A stretch of DNA of 64,000 nucleotides from Fragilariopsis cylindrus CCMP1102 (lineage: Eukaryota; Bacillariophyta; Bacillariophyceae; Bacillariales; Bacillariaceae): the NCBI GenBank assembly GCA_900095095.1, contig FMBT01000293.1, positions 62,001 through 126,000 of the forward strand. The letters run 5' to 3'. Made by a program: the position numbers and the translations under genes. The notes beneath the pieces were generated by a model. It had not been told where the DNA came from, ran no database searches, and saw only the letters and a program-made list of their open reading frames with translations. The number at the start of each line of letters is the position of its first letter. Within the stretch, counting starts at the first letter, position 1. This document shows positions 53,367-64,000 of this stretch, one piece after another.

Positions 53367-54667
53367 ATGGGAGGTCGGAAGGATATTTGCGGTGGTCGAA
53401 GAGGCACGACCTTCGAGGCTACGAAATGGTTGTCCTTAGATTTGTGTGGCTTTGTCGGAATCACATTAAGCTTTTCTGTTCATCTTTTTGCCTTTGCTGT
53501 CATCACCTGTTATTTGCTAGCTGGTTCTTTAATTTCAACGGCTGTATTCATACTCCTGTATATGCCGGTATTCCTTCTGGCCCTTGTTTCGTTATTTATG
53601 GCTTGGTACGTAGCACTTGGTTCGACAATCCAATGTAATGTATGCTTTCCAGAGAATTAATTTCTCACAGATTTTCCTTTTCTTTTTTTGCATGCCGAAT
53701 CAATTCATAAATTACATTACGTAGGACAACCGATCCCGGCAGCGTTCCAATGGGTGCTAGGCCGTTAGTTACTATACGACGTGCAGCCTCTTCGACAGTC
53801 GATGAAAGTAATTCAAACGGCGGAGGAGGGAGCAATAATCAGCGTAAACGAGCATTACGTAGATGTCCTAAATGTAATGATAATTTCAAACCAGCTCGTG
53901 CTCACCATGACTCTGTAACTGGCCGATGTATTATAAAATTTGATCATGCATGCCCGTGGGTAGGTAATGCAATCGGTGCAATGAATCACAAATTCTTTGT
54001 TCAGTTTGTTGGATATACAATGACATCTTGCTTTTTTTCACTCTGTTTGATCGGGTTAAGAACATTGTACTGTGGACCACCCTCTCCATTATTAAATGAA
54101 TTTAGGAAAGGAGAAAAAGAAACACCAGAACACGTAGAAGAGTGTACTGGTTGGAATGAAAGTTTTGCAGGATTGATTCTACTGATAATATCCGTAGTCT
54201 TCTTTTTATTTACAAGTTGCATGTTTGTTGAACAAATTGAGGCAATCAAAACCAATGCTAGTAAGATAGCTCGTATGAAAATGAGTGTCGGATTGGGGGG
54301 AACAGAACTGCAAAGGGTGACAGAAGAATTTAATGAAATGTTTGGAGGGGACTCGAACCAATGCGCATTGCATTGGTTTATACCGATGCCTATTGAATTT
54401 CCACGCGGAATGAAGAAAGCAGTGCTAGGTTACGACTGGGACGAAACATTTGACGCAGTGCCTTATCAAGAGAATGGAGATGTCGAAACGGGTCCATCAC
54501 GATCTGCCGCAAGAACTAATCTTGAATTGACAACAGTTTCGTCTGCATCATCGTCATCATCGAATATGAATCAGAATGAGGTAGAGGAAAATCCAAAGCT
54601 CGTCAAACGGAATAACAGTAGAGATCACGTTCAAACCCCAATAAATCCAGTAGGCACTTTGACCTGA
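53367..54667 (+). CDS. Palmitoyltransferase-like protein with DHAC motif and one zinc site lost
   Basis: Two exons, 53367-53605 and 53725-54667 (119-bp intron), encode 393 residues. Two membrane helices (about 25-80) are followed by TTDPGSVP, then the cysteine-rich domain, then two more helices (about 172-195 and 225-248), the usual zDHHC topology. The cysteine-rich domain has CPKC, PARAHH, GRC and DHACPWVGN, with the catalytic Cys at 156. Position by position it matches human zDHHC20 numbering. C142, C145, H155 and C162, the four ligands of one zinc ion, are here D142, T145, A155 and A162. The other site (CPKC, H141, C148) and D153, H154 and C156 are kept. The typical TTxE motif after the last helix is weak. 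The C-terminal tail is Ser-rich. It is probably a protein S-acyltransferase or a changed relative. Confidence 0.85.
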
Positions 54668-54858
54668 CACAATCAGGGCAGGGCATTTAAAACAAAAGTC
54701 CTACGAGACCAATAAGTTCGATACTTTTGTCTCTCCCTAAATTAATGTAATTATTATCCTAAATCAATACACTTTTTTATCACTACAAATCACTATATTT
54801 TTGTTACTGTACATAGTTGTAAACTTTATTTCTACTATATAAGCTATCCGTTGCTTAT

Positions 54859-57683
54859 TTAATCCAGAGCACAATCATCATGAGGTCCACAAGACGAGAT
54901 GGGAAGGTTCATGATGTCGTCAGGTAGATCCAATAAGGTAACAGGATCTTCACGATCATAAGGAAGGGGAGACATAGAAATATCATCCACTGGTTGCCCC
55001 TCTTCAGAACTGTCGTCCTCTTCCATGGCTTCGTTGGTCTCATCTCCTGTTACTGGGATGAATTTCCCTGGACTTACTCGATGTTCACCCTGATCTTTAT
55101 CCTTATTGTCTCCAACTTGGGGAAACTCCCTCTCTACCTCTTCTTGGTCCGGAATCGACCTAAATTTAGATTTAACAGGTTCAGGTCTCGATGGAACTTC
55201 TGCTACTTCCACCTTCGAATTCGATATGATATCGTTCTTACTAGCCGATTGACGTTGATGTGAAGTATTAATCTTTTCATCCATATCAGAGGTTTTCTTT
55301 TCCTCTTCGACACGATCACAATGATAGTGAGGATGATCTTCCTTGGCTCGCTGATACCTTGGAGAACGAGGTGAAGGAGGACGAAATTCTTGTTGACGAT
55401 CTCGATCATAAGTCGACGGTGACCGAGGCGGCGCCCCAGATGGACGATGTATCACTGGTCTAAATGACCGGGACGTTGACCGAGGCGATAGATGCAATTG
55501 TGGTGAATACCCTCTCTTGCTGCTACTCGGCCTTCCCTCTCCTCTCAAACATGGTACAGAAAGATCCCCACTACTCTCGTTGTTATCATGATAATCATTG
55601 TGGTCGTAGTAGTGGTCATGGTGACGATGTTGTTGTGGTGAAGCTGATCTTGGCGTCCAACTAGGTGATCTTTCGGGTATGCACTCGCCATGATGATATG
55701 GCGAGGGTGGGTACTGACCAGGAGAGTCGTATGCCTCATATTGATGCCTATAACCGCGCCTAGGAGACCACGGCTCCTCCGCCGGAGGTTGGTTCGAGTA
55801 GTAGTCCCCCGGTGAGTACTTATCCTGACCTAGCGGCATGGGCCCGCTTGATGAAGTCGGCGAAGGAGGACTTAATGAGCGTGTCGGAGCCGGAGAAGTA
55901 GGAGCATACATCCCAGCTGTTGGCGGTGAACGATGCTGATGATGGTAATAGTGGTCATCATGGCTATGCTGATGGTGATAACGCGTATCATGATGACGAC
56001 TACTTCCATGCGGAGACCAAGAATGATGACGAGGGGGTAGTCCAGGATCTGAAGGCCCATTATGATAATCAAATGAATGACTACGGGAATAGCTTGGAGG
56101 CTTGCTATATGGTGGATGTGGCGCTTGATGATATGGAGAGTGGTGTGGATGTGGATACGATCGATGCCTTTCGGGGTATGGAGGTGGACCCCCACCCCAT
56201 GTCATCGGTGAATTAGGAAGAGAACGACCGTGTGGTGGTGGAGGAGGTGGTCCTGGTGAACGAGGAGATGGTGGATACATACTATAGTTCCACGGTGGTG
56301 GGTAGTTAGTACCTCCTGGTGTTCTTGGTTCATTCTGCGTCTTGATGCGTCTGGCCTTGCTTGTTAATTTGGCCAATTCAGATGGATTTGATTTTATACG
56401 CCTGTGCCCTTTCTTTACTAAGGCAGGCTTTATTTTTGGAGTTTTTAAAATGGATCGATTGATAGAATTAGAAAGGAGACGATTGAGTTGATATTTGTGA
56501 ATAATACACTATGATATAAAATTATATTCAAACAATACGGATACATACCTTGATCGCCTTCACCTTCTCTGGAGATTGCCCCTTAGTCCCCTTGTTATTT
56601 TCTTTCCCATTTATTCTAATTGTGCCCTTTTCTTTACCTCCCTTCTTTTTCTTCTTATCGTTATCTCCATCTTCCTTGAAGTGATCTGTACCATCCTCAC
56701 TGAATACACCATCTAGGAAGTAGGGATCTCCAAGATCATCTGATAGTTGCTTCCTCAACATAGCTGCTCCGTCACGTAAAGCCTGACTTGTTTTTTCCAC
56801 AGCCTTTTTGTGACCAATATCATGCCAAAGCCCCGATAATGGATCCTTATCAAGGAACCTACCCGGCGGATCAAGAGATCGTACAGCCTGTACGATAGAT
56901 CTAGATATTCCCATCTTCTCCCTTTTGGTGCTGGAAACATACAATTCCTAAAAGTAATAATCGTCGAAGAGGGAAATTGAGAAGGGAAGAAAAAGAAGAA
57001 TGGCGGTGAGTACAGTGTACGGGTGTTTCGGTTCAACAGGCGAATGCTTCAAATTGGGTATAACTTTTTTTACAAAATATAAAACGATGAATACGATAGC
57101 GAAGAGTAGCATCAACAACTAGGTCTATTGCCACGAAGTAGCTTCGGATGAAAAGACGATGATGATGACGATGGTGACGACGACGGAGGGGAAGTGGCGA
57201 CAGTAGCATCAAGAATAATTATATTATCATCATGGGAGTTACTGTAATAATATAATAACAACGTAAATATGTTTACAGTTTTTTCTTTCTAATTTGTTTG
57301 AATTGTTCTTTTTAACGAAACCGAACAACGGCATCAACGAATAATTCAGTCTTGTTATATTAAGATTCCATTTTGTTTACAAATTCTATTATGTGAAGTA
57401 TTGAAAAATCAAAGGAATTTGGAATGTTGGAAATTTCTTCTAATTTTTTTTTCAAACGTACCTTATTCAAACCCACGAGACTGCGAAAACTTTCATTTCC
57501 AGGATGTCGATTCGTTGTGACTCCTCTACCGCAAAGAACATCTTGATGATGAGGCTTTACGATATCGAACATTTTCTGTTCATCTACAAGTAAAAGGTGG
57601 TTATCAGACGTTGTTGGAGGGATCAAACTTGATGTCGACTCCACCGGTATCGGTCCTGATGTGTCTACTACAGAGCCCATCAT
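54859..57683 (-). CDS. DUF6824-domain protein with long Pro/Ser/His-rich C-terminus
   Basis: Exon 1 is 57683-57462 and exon 2 is 56947-56549 (intron 514 bp). Exon 3 starts at 56508 or 56427 and ends at 54859. The DUF6824 domain, common in diatoms, is split across exons 1 and 2. It runs HHQDVLCGRGVTTNRHPGNESFRSLVGLNK-ELYVSSTKREK, then ISRSIVQAVRSLDPPGRFLDKD, LWHDIGHKKAVEKTSQALRDGA. A Lys-rich stretch follows (possible nuclear signal). The last 500 residues are Pro, Ser, His, Tyr and Arg-rich with RSPS-like pairs and end in VTLLDLPDDIMNLPIS, an acidic-hydrophobic motif. The intron before exon 3 would be only 40 bp if exon 3 starts at 56508; starting at 56427 makes it 121 bp but with a poor acceptor. 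A regulatory or DNA-linked role is often suggested for this domain; it is unproven. Confidence 0.82.
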
Positions 57684-59139
57684 TACATACACAGGTAAAA
57701 AAATTCTTCTCTTCAAGATTTTAAATCTATTTTGTGATTGCCTATGTACCGTTATCTTACACGAGAAAGCAAGGTAGAAAGCTTCTCTCTATCCGAATTT
57801 TAGCAGGCTTTTACAAAAGAATTGGATTTCATACCGAATACCACCGCGAGTCGACTGTACAAGTGACTTCATTGAGGCGACTCACATATTAAGTACTAAA
57901 AAGTACCGTTGAAGAAGAATTCTTCACGTGTCAAGAAGCATCGAATTCCCAATCAGTATGTTTGTTTTTGGCGCGAAAATGAGCTTAGTTTGTGACGTGC
58001 TTAAGTAAATGTGTTTGGCATGTGCTCCAAATTTTCATTTGCAAGCAACGGGAATTAAAACAGCACATACTGTACGACGTAATTCACTGCCGGTTAGGTA
58101 ATATCCATCAAAAGGAACACATTCTCAGTAATATCATCTGTTCTATTTGGTAGTATCACCCGTGTTTTGATAGTTTTTATTTTCAAGAAAATAAGCCTCG
58201 CGACCAACAATTCAATTATTCAACAAGTCACATACAGTACACATTTTTCAATTGTCCGTTGGTGTTTCTTGAGCTAGTGAAAAGAGAATTGTAATATTGG
58301 CTTGCATAAATCATACATCATCATACGTCATACACTCACTCACCCAATCAACCCTTCTAATGCTACTATGGTAACAAAATTAAGTATAGTGGAGAGACAA
58401 AATATATTAAAATATCAAGCATTTTGCATTACCAGATCAGACATGTTGGAATTCACTTCTGTCTACAGACTGAGGTATTCGTTCGCACCTCCACACAGAA
58501 GAACATTCCCCAACCGGCAGATTTAAACCCCACTAACTGTAACAACAACCATAATCCAACTCCATTATTGTCACTCTGTCCTTCTATTTGAATGAAGATA
58601 AATCCATTATGATGGACTTGCATATGATAGAGGAGTACACGCATGGTTCACCTATAGATAATGTTCTATAATGTGCTTACTTCCTTTCACAGAAAAGTAT
58701 AGCAGTAGAGCAGATATTTCTTCACATTTAGAGATATTGTTAATACTGAGCTTACTATCCTTAATGCAGCAGATCTAATGCTTGTTTTTTTCTAGAACAC
58801 TTTGGATGGTTTCTCTACTACAAGAAAGTAAAGGGAAAAGTGTTTTTACAATTCCCATGTTCATCTTCTGTAAATTTATTAGGAAACTAAAGTGCTAATA
58901 ATAGGTGGTCTAAGTCAATGGTTAATTTCTTTCCTTTTGGAGGAAACAATCAGCATTAAAGCAGACTATATGGAAAGAGATAATCTCTGGTAATGATACG
59001 TATATTAGTTGATATGCAGCACCATTTAATTCGATATTTAGTAGCAACCTATTGGATAATGTATATATTGAATGTAGGACTATACTTAGTACGTAGTAGC
59101 CACTACAGAAGAAGATGAAAAAATTGTGGAGCTTATCTA
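57684..59139. other. Intergenic region
   Basis: No gene is supported. It includes the upstream region of the DUF6824 gene and the 3' flank of the fucosyltransferase. Short frames near 58302-58644 have no coding character. I see no tRNA or large repeat. Confidence 0.45.
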
Positions 59140-60666
59140 CTACCATATGCCTGGTCGTAGATCTATCATTTTTGTACAATTCCCGCATCTTGGATTTATA
59201 ATATTTGTCCTCAAATGATTCATAATAGTACTCCAATTACTTTTTGTTGTTAGGACAAACATATTTGCTTCCATAGCTACTAACAGCGACGCCAAAGCAA
59301 CCAGCCCCGCACGTCCTTTTGTGTTTCTTGCCGCCCAACTCGCACGGTTGCCCTTCGGTGGCCGAAACGCATTGATTTCAAGTAAAGTTATGTCAGAGAA
59401 AACATTCCATCCATTTGGTATCGCTTCCATGAATCCCTTGTATGCTCTTGGATCTTCCGTTGCGAGATAAATATTGGCTGTGGTAGCATTAACAGCTGTT
59501 GTTGTATTATTTCCGTGCGTCGGATTTATAGAAAGAATCGAATTGACCGCGTCAATATATTCTTGAATAGGCGGTAGATCCATTTCCCAGAATTTATCTC
59601 CCCAGCGGATATGCACAGTCACCAAATTTGTTGGAACTATTCCGTTTGGAAAAATGATCCCAATTTGTCGCTGTGCTTCTTGAATAACAAGAGGGCTCAA
59701 TCTTTGAAACAAATACTCTGTCGATGCTGCTCTCACCATGGCTTTTTCTTCAGGCGACGACTTCGCTAGCTTACACCAATCTTCTGTCTTTCGAGGATCT
59801 GTTATATTGGGTAAAGTCGAAACGTTGCTGTATCGAGTACTATCGCCAGTGATAGATATTATATTATCGTTATCTGTAATATAATGTACGCTGCTGGAAT
59901 CGGAACATCTATATTCCGACGATGGGAAGTAACAAAGCATGGGTGACATAATTGCTTGTTGTCGCATATCGCAGTATTCTTGATCAAGCCACAACCATTC
60001 TGGTGCATGCGACCGCATTCTAAGTCTAGTTTCCATCCCATTGCATAATGCTTGTCCCCAAAGAATAATGTGAGAACCGAGTCCAAAAGTATTATCGAAA
60101 TGATGACTCGCAAGCGGTAGAGAACAATTTGATTGATGCTGATCTATTATCTTTGCATAGTCAGAGAGTGGAGGATAAAACATCCAATTTCTTTTCAAAC
60201 GTCCACATGTCGTGGGATTTTTATGCTCCAAAACATTTATAGATGGATCTGATCCTTGCTTTAGTGTTTGATTTTGATTGATGAAACTCGGCCTGTGATT
60301 CAAACATGATATCGTCTGATTGATATCTGCGTGTTGATGCTGTCGTTTTTCTTCTTGTTGTTGGTGGTGGTTGATTAAACCAGGATTAGATATCGGATGA
60401 TTTTGATTCGATGGCGATAGTTGAATTGATCTTGTTACTGTTTCGTTTTCGATCCAATATGGTTGAAACATCAAAAGGTACACCCCCAATGACGATATAA
60501 CTGCTAACCTCATAAAACTGCTCATTTTTAATCGACCTTTACCGCTATCTTCGTTTACAAATGAATTATTACTAATTTCAACGTATTTCGTAAATACAAT
60601 AGATAGCAGTTTTAGGCTGCTCTTGTTGTCTTGGGTTTGAGGATCTTTCTTTCTTTCATTTTTCAA
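59140..60666 (-). CDS. FUT8-like fucosyltransferase (GT23-type), Golgi membrane
   Basis: This 508-residue single-exon gene encodes a probable type II Golgi glycosyltransferase. Either the first Met or the Met at 60525 starts it. The latter puts a signal anchor right at the N-terminus (MRLAVISSLGVYLLMF). A Gln/His/Asn-rich stem follows. The catalytic part resembles alpha-1,6-fucosyltransferases: FGLGSHIILWGQALCNGM, LVTVHIRWGDKFWEM (compare the VHVRRTDK motif of FUT8), IYLATEDPRAYKGF and the last block GLVALASLLVAMEANMFVLT. Several Cys and N-glycosylation sites fit a lumenal enzyme. The likely donor is GDP-fucose; the acceptor (core N-glycan or other) is unknown. It is divergent from DNAJC21 with 295 bp between. 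Confidence 0.8.
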   Translation of the reverse strand: MKNERKKDPQTQDNKSSLKLLSIVFTKYVEISNNSFVNEDSGKGRLKMSSFMRLAVISSLGVYLLMFQPYWIENETVTRSIQLSPSNQNHPISNPGLINHHQQQEEKRQHQHADINQTISCLNHRPSFINQNQTLKQGSDPSINVLEHKNPTTCGRLKRNWMFYPPLSDYAKIIDQHQSNCSLPLASHHFDNTFGLGSHIILWGQALCNGMETRLRMRSHAPEWLWLDQEYCDMRQQAIMSPMLCYFPSSEYRCSDSSSVHYITDNDNIISITGDSTRYSNVSTLPNITDPRKTEDWCKLAKSSPEEKAMVRAASTEYLFQRLSPLVIQEAQRQIGIIFPNGIVPTNLVTVHIRWGDKFWEMDLPPIQEYIDAVNSILSINPTHGNNTTTAVNATTANIYLATEDPRAYKGFMEAIPNGWNVFSDITLLEINAFRPPKGNRASWAARNTKGRAGLVALASLLVAMEANMFVLTTKSNWSTIMNHLRTNIINPRCGNCTKMIDLRPGIW

Positions 60667-60961
60667 TGTTGAGATTGTACTGTATGCGATCGAATTTGTA
60701 TTTTCAAATTTTGTTGAATTTTGAAATTTGAAATCGAATTGACCATCTTTCGTTCATACGTGGATAAAAATTATTTTTCACCGAGAATTCACAACAGCCA
60801 TCAAAAAATGGGCACATCGCTTATTCAAACACACAATGAATAACGTAAACACCGAACACAAATTAAAGAAATACATACCGTCGAAACACTGCTTCACAAC
60901 AGAAAAACAACCAACACCATCGATGCAAAAGAAGTAATAGATACTGTATATAAGCGAAACA

Positions 60962-62549
60962 ATGGTTAACGAAAAAGAAGAACAACAGGACCAGAAGAAA
61001 TCGGGTTCTAAGATTCAATGTCATTACGAAATTCTTTGTGTCGAGCGTGACGCCGACGCTTCAACCATTAAGAAGGCTCATCGAAAACAAGCCTTAAAAT
61101 ACCACCCCGACAAGAACTTCGGTGATGAGCAAGCGTCTAATACATTTTTATTAGTCCAACAGGCATACGAAGTATTATCAGGTAAGTTCTTCGTGCTTTG
61201 TTTTCATGAAAGGAATTTGCTGTTGTTTGCGTTCCGTATTCACTCACATGTTAGTAATGATATTAATTGAATCACTTTTTCTTCCCCCTTCTCTTTAAAT
61301 AAAAGATCCACAAGAACGGAAATGGTATGATGATCATCGTGATGCAATTCTTGCCGGTTGGTCTGCATCTACGGGAGAGGATGATAATGATGCAGCAGAA
61401 TTCATGTTATTCAATAATATAGCTACTTACATGCAAGCTAATTGTTATTCGGGTTATCATAATGAGAAGGGAGGATTTTATCAAGTTTATACGGATGTTT
61501 TTGAAAGTATTGTAGCATGCGAATTGAAGCAGTCAGAAAGGTCGATTAATTTGCCTTCAAAGTTTGGAAATATTGATACCGATTGGGAGGATGTTAATCT
61601 TTTTTATCGATCTTGGGATTCTTTTTCTTCGGCATTAAACTTTGCATGGGAGGACAAATACAATTCTCGAGAAGATGGAGAAAGCCGCAGAATACGAAGG
61701 CTGATGGATGAAGAGAACAACAAGGCAAGGAAAGCTGCCAAGAAAACGTACAACAATGACATAATGCAACTTGTCGCATTTGTGAAGAGGAGGGACCCTA
61801 GAGTAAAGTCGAAACTTAAAGAACAGGAAAAAATGAAGAAAGAACGAGAAGCTAAACAGAAAGTAGATAAGATTGAACGGAAGAAAGATCGACAACAGGC
61901 AACAGAAGCATGGAGAGAAGCTTCAATGCAGGATATGGAGGAAGCAGAAGAGAACGATAGAATGAGAGGGAGGATTAGACTAGCAGATTTAGATGATGAC
62001 TATGACTACGGACTAGGAAAGAAAGGAAAAGGGAAGAAGAAAAATAGATATATAATTGAATATGATGAGGAGGAGGAAGATACGGAGCTTATTGAACAAA
62101 TTGTCACCAGTACTGATCAAGAGGGAGAGGAAGAGAAAACAGAATGTATACCGGTACCGGTAGATGGTTCATCCGAACAGGAAAATGACGAAAAACAAAC
62201 GGATGAAACTCTTGCCGATCAGGATCAGGATGATCAACAACATATAATTATGGAAGATCCACTACTAGTAGAAACAGACATTATTCAAGACGACGAGGAC
62301 GATGACTATATTGATGATGCCGATTCAACTGAAAGTGAGGAAAGTGAAGAACCTGATATTTGGAGATGTGAATGTTGTCGGAAGGATTTCAAGAGTGAAG
62401 CTCAGATGGAAAATCACATGAAAAGCAAGAAGCATAAAACTGCTCTAAAAAAGTACGAGGCAAAGCTTAAGAAGAGAGAAGAAGAGATAATGTCGGATAT
62501 GCTTGAAGATATGGCGATGAATGACGAATTTTTTGAAAAGAACCAATAA
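60962..62549 (+). CDS. DNAJC21: DNAJC21/Jjj1-like J-domain protein of 60S ribosome maturation
   Basis: Two exons, 60962-61181 and 61306-62549 (124-bp intron), give 487 residues. The J domain (about 20-85) has HYEILCVERDADASTIKKAHRKQALKYHPDKN, with the HPD tripeptide needed to stimulate Hsp70. After splicing, DPQERKWYDDHRDAILAG completes it. The next region, with YQVYTDVFESIVACE and a Lys/Glu-rich coiled coil, is typical of Jjj1. The C-terminus carries a U1-type C2H2 zinc finger (CECCRKDFKSEAQMENHMKSKKH), followed by charged sequence. Jjj1/DNAJC21 helps recycle export factors from late pre-60S subunits. The acidic run before the finger (about 310-410) is long. Confidence 0.93.
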
Positions 62550-63021
62550 TTACAAGTGGTGTAATGAATCTCTAGCTAGCAATAATATAATCAAAAATGG
62601 AGGACAGATAACAGTAATATTCGGAATTTTTGTGTTGATAAATAAATAGCTAGTCATCCTCCAATAGAATGAAAACTTTCAATGACGACCAAGATCCGAT
62701 TTGTTCAATTGATTTGAAGTGATACAGCTTCTTCACGATCTAGATTAGTAAGGCCTTACGTCATATATTTCAATAGTATTTTATTTTTGTCATAATTGAT
62801 GTCAGCCATACATACACAGGCTCTTATCACTCAATTGCAGTGATTACGAAACAAAACGAAATATTAATGCTCCTGTCTATTCAATACCTATTCGTTATAA
62901 TATCTAATTATAGTTCTGTTGTTGAGAAATATTCGTACAGTTCTCAACTCTCAGTACTCGTCAGTGTACACGTTGCCCTTTTTTCATTTTCAATATGTAA
63001 TACCGAATTTGGGGGACCTAA
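62550..63021. other. Intergenic region between convergent genes
   Basis: 3' flanks of DNAJC21 and QCR7. No gene is seen; the frame at 62840-63025 looks like chance. Confidence 0.5.
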
Positions 63022-63599
63022 TTAACCCGACTTGTGATTGTTAAGAAGATCAAATTCAAGATCTCTATTCAGAATTTTGTCAACATCGGCCGAAATTTCT
63101 CTTTTCATTGGTTCCAATATCATATTTGGTGCATAATCCTGAAGCTCCTTTTGTTTGAAAGCCAAATCACTGGCACGTTTCAATCGACGGTAACGACCTT
63201 CAATGACATCCGGATCTGCCAATTCAAGTGCCTCGTTGACCTCTGGTTCATCACGACTCATCAAATCCTCGTATCGAAGTCCTATTTTTTTCAAAACGAT
63301 ATTGTTCATGGAAAACGACACAAGATTCATTTCATTGTTAGTAAAAGTTTAAGATAAAATTAAAATGCCACATTAAAATCGAGTCGGATGAGTCGTATAG
63401 TGTGTTCTATCACGTTAATTTTTCTCCTCAACGCAGCTGTAACGAACAGCTTTTCCGCCTTGTCGTTTCGTAAAGGACTGGCTCTCCATTGTCGTTCATC
63501 AAACTCACCCATCTTATTCAGTTCCGTTTGTACCGCACCCTGATAGGCTCGGGAAGCTAGTTTCATCACAGGTTCTAACGCTTTTACTATTGACGCCAT
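63022..63599 (-). CDS. QCR7: Cytochrome bc1 complex subunit 7 (QCR7/UQCRB)
   Basis: Two exons, 63599-63509 and 63281-63022, with a 227-bp GTGAGT intron, give 116 residues, the usual size of the 14-kDa subunit of respiratory complex III. Splicing restores ELNKMG-LRYEDLMSRDEPEV. Next come EALELADPDVIEGRYRRLKRASDLAFKQKEL and YAPNMILEPMKREI, all in the order of UQCRB. The protein binds the matrix side of cytochrome b and is required for complex assembly. As in other species there is no cleavable presequence; the amphipathic N-terminus may serve as the signal. Confidence 0.92.
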
Positions 63600-63934
63600 G
63601 GTTGTTTATTTTTTTTGTTTCCTCTTATGATTGATGAGTTCTGAAGAAGTTGAAGAAAATCGTTCGTTGTGTGATCGATAAGTTCGTTGTGTCGTTATAA
63701 CTTTCGATTTATTTGACTAGTTCGACTAAAATCGCACGATCTGATCGCCACCGCTCATTAATTCGAGACATCGAAAAAACGATCATGTCGATCATCAAAT
63801 TTCACAAATATTTTTTCAGCAATCAAAAAAATCTCCGGTATGAGGTAGGAATTGTCACACAAAACCCACAATAAAAAGTATCAAACGCTTCAGATTCATT
63901 TATTCGTCTTCGCCCACCATTGAATTGGCTGATC
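63600..63934. promoter_or_regulatory. Intergenic region upstream of QCR7 and a possible partial gene
   Basis: Contains the QCR7 promoter. I see no defined motif. Confidence 0.35.
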
Positions 63935-64000
63935 ATGTCGATGGCGAATCGTCTTCCACCTCCACCAAATGGACAAGTTTTGTCATTGGTATCAGCATTA
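63935..64000 (+). CDS. Possible start of a gene cut by the window edge
   Basis: ATG at 63935 opens MSMANRLPPPPNGQVLSLVS and continues to the window end; a second Met (63941) is an alternative. Another frame is also open here, so the call rests only on the ATG and the protein-like sequence. No function can be inferred from 22 codons. Confidence 0.35.
   Translation, partial: MSMANRLPPPPNGQVLSLVSAL

Noticed and set aside
1-64000. Operons, CRISPR arrays, prophage or insertion sequences
   Set aside because: Genes have introns and individual spacing, strands alternate, and no array, integrase, transposase or terminal repeat was seen.

Overview
The window is nuclear DNA from a eukaryote, most likely a diatom with an AT-rich genome. 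Four things point there. Genes carry short GT-AG introns, mostly about 85-420 bp. One gene has the diatom-typical DUF6824 domain. Several proteins have signal peptides followed by a Phe or Trp at the predicted cleavage site, as in targeting to a complex plastid. Proteins are full of low-complexity Asn, Gln, Ser and Asp runs made by trinucleotide repeats. I cannot name the species. There are no prophages, insertion sequences, CRISPR arrays or operons.

Layout. 0-12 kb: end of RPN12 (26S proteasome), a thiamin pyrophosphokinase, an F-box/JmjC (JMJD6-like) protein, a two-TM unknown, a GPCR-kinase-like AGC kinase, gamma-tocopherol methyltransferase (VTE4) and a class II glutamine amidotransferase-like protein. 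12.2-15 kb: gene-poor, with two neighbouring hairpins. 15-34.4 kb: a type II membrane protein with seven FG-GAP-like repeats, a nuclear protein with SUMO-interacting motifs and a bromodomain-like end, a ubiquitin-specific protease, a secreted LRR protein, eIF1, and a zinc-finger/Gln-rich protein. 34.9-46.4 kb: an orphan coding exon, VWA8 (triple AAA plus VWA), a REEP5/Yop1-like ER shaper, a RUS/DUF647 protein and arginyl-tRNA synthetase. 47.5-64 kb: a RING-CH plus FHA protein, CSN6, tRNA-Ala(UGC), an unusual DHAC palmitoyltransferase, the DUF6824 protein, a FUT8-like fucosyltransferase, DNAJC21/Jjj1, QCR7 of complex III, and the possible start of one more gene.

Four genes belong to the ubiquitin system (RPN12, the USP, the RING-CH protein, CSN6). 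Three concern protein lipidation (a kinase with a CaaX end, a USP with a possible N-myristoyl start, the acyltransferase). They are separate transcription units and I do not claim they form a cluster.

Two points matter most. First, the palmitoyltransferase has lost all four ligands of one of its two zinc sites while keeping the other site and the catalytic Asp-His-Cys. Second, at least twelve reading-frame breaks interrupt otherwise well-conserved genes, most of them between 34.9 and 43.5 kb and several in homopolymers. That pattern looks more like local consensus error than gene death, and it hides the correct products of VWA8, RUS, REEP5-like, TPK and the LRR gene.
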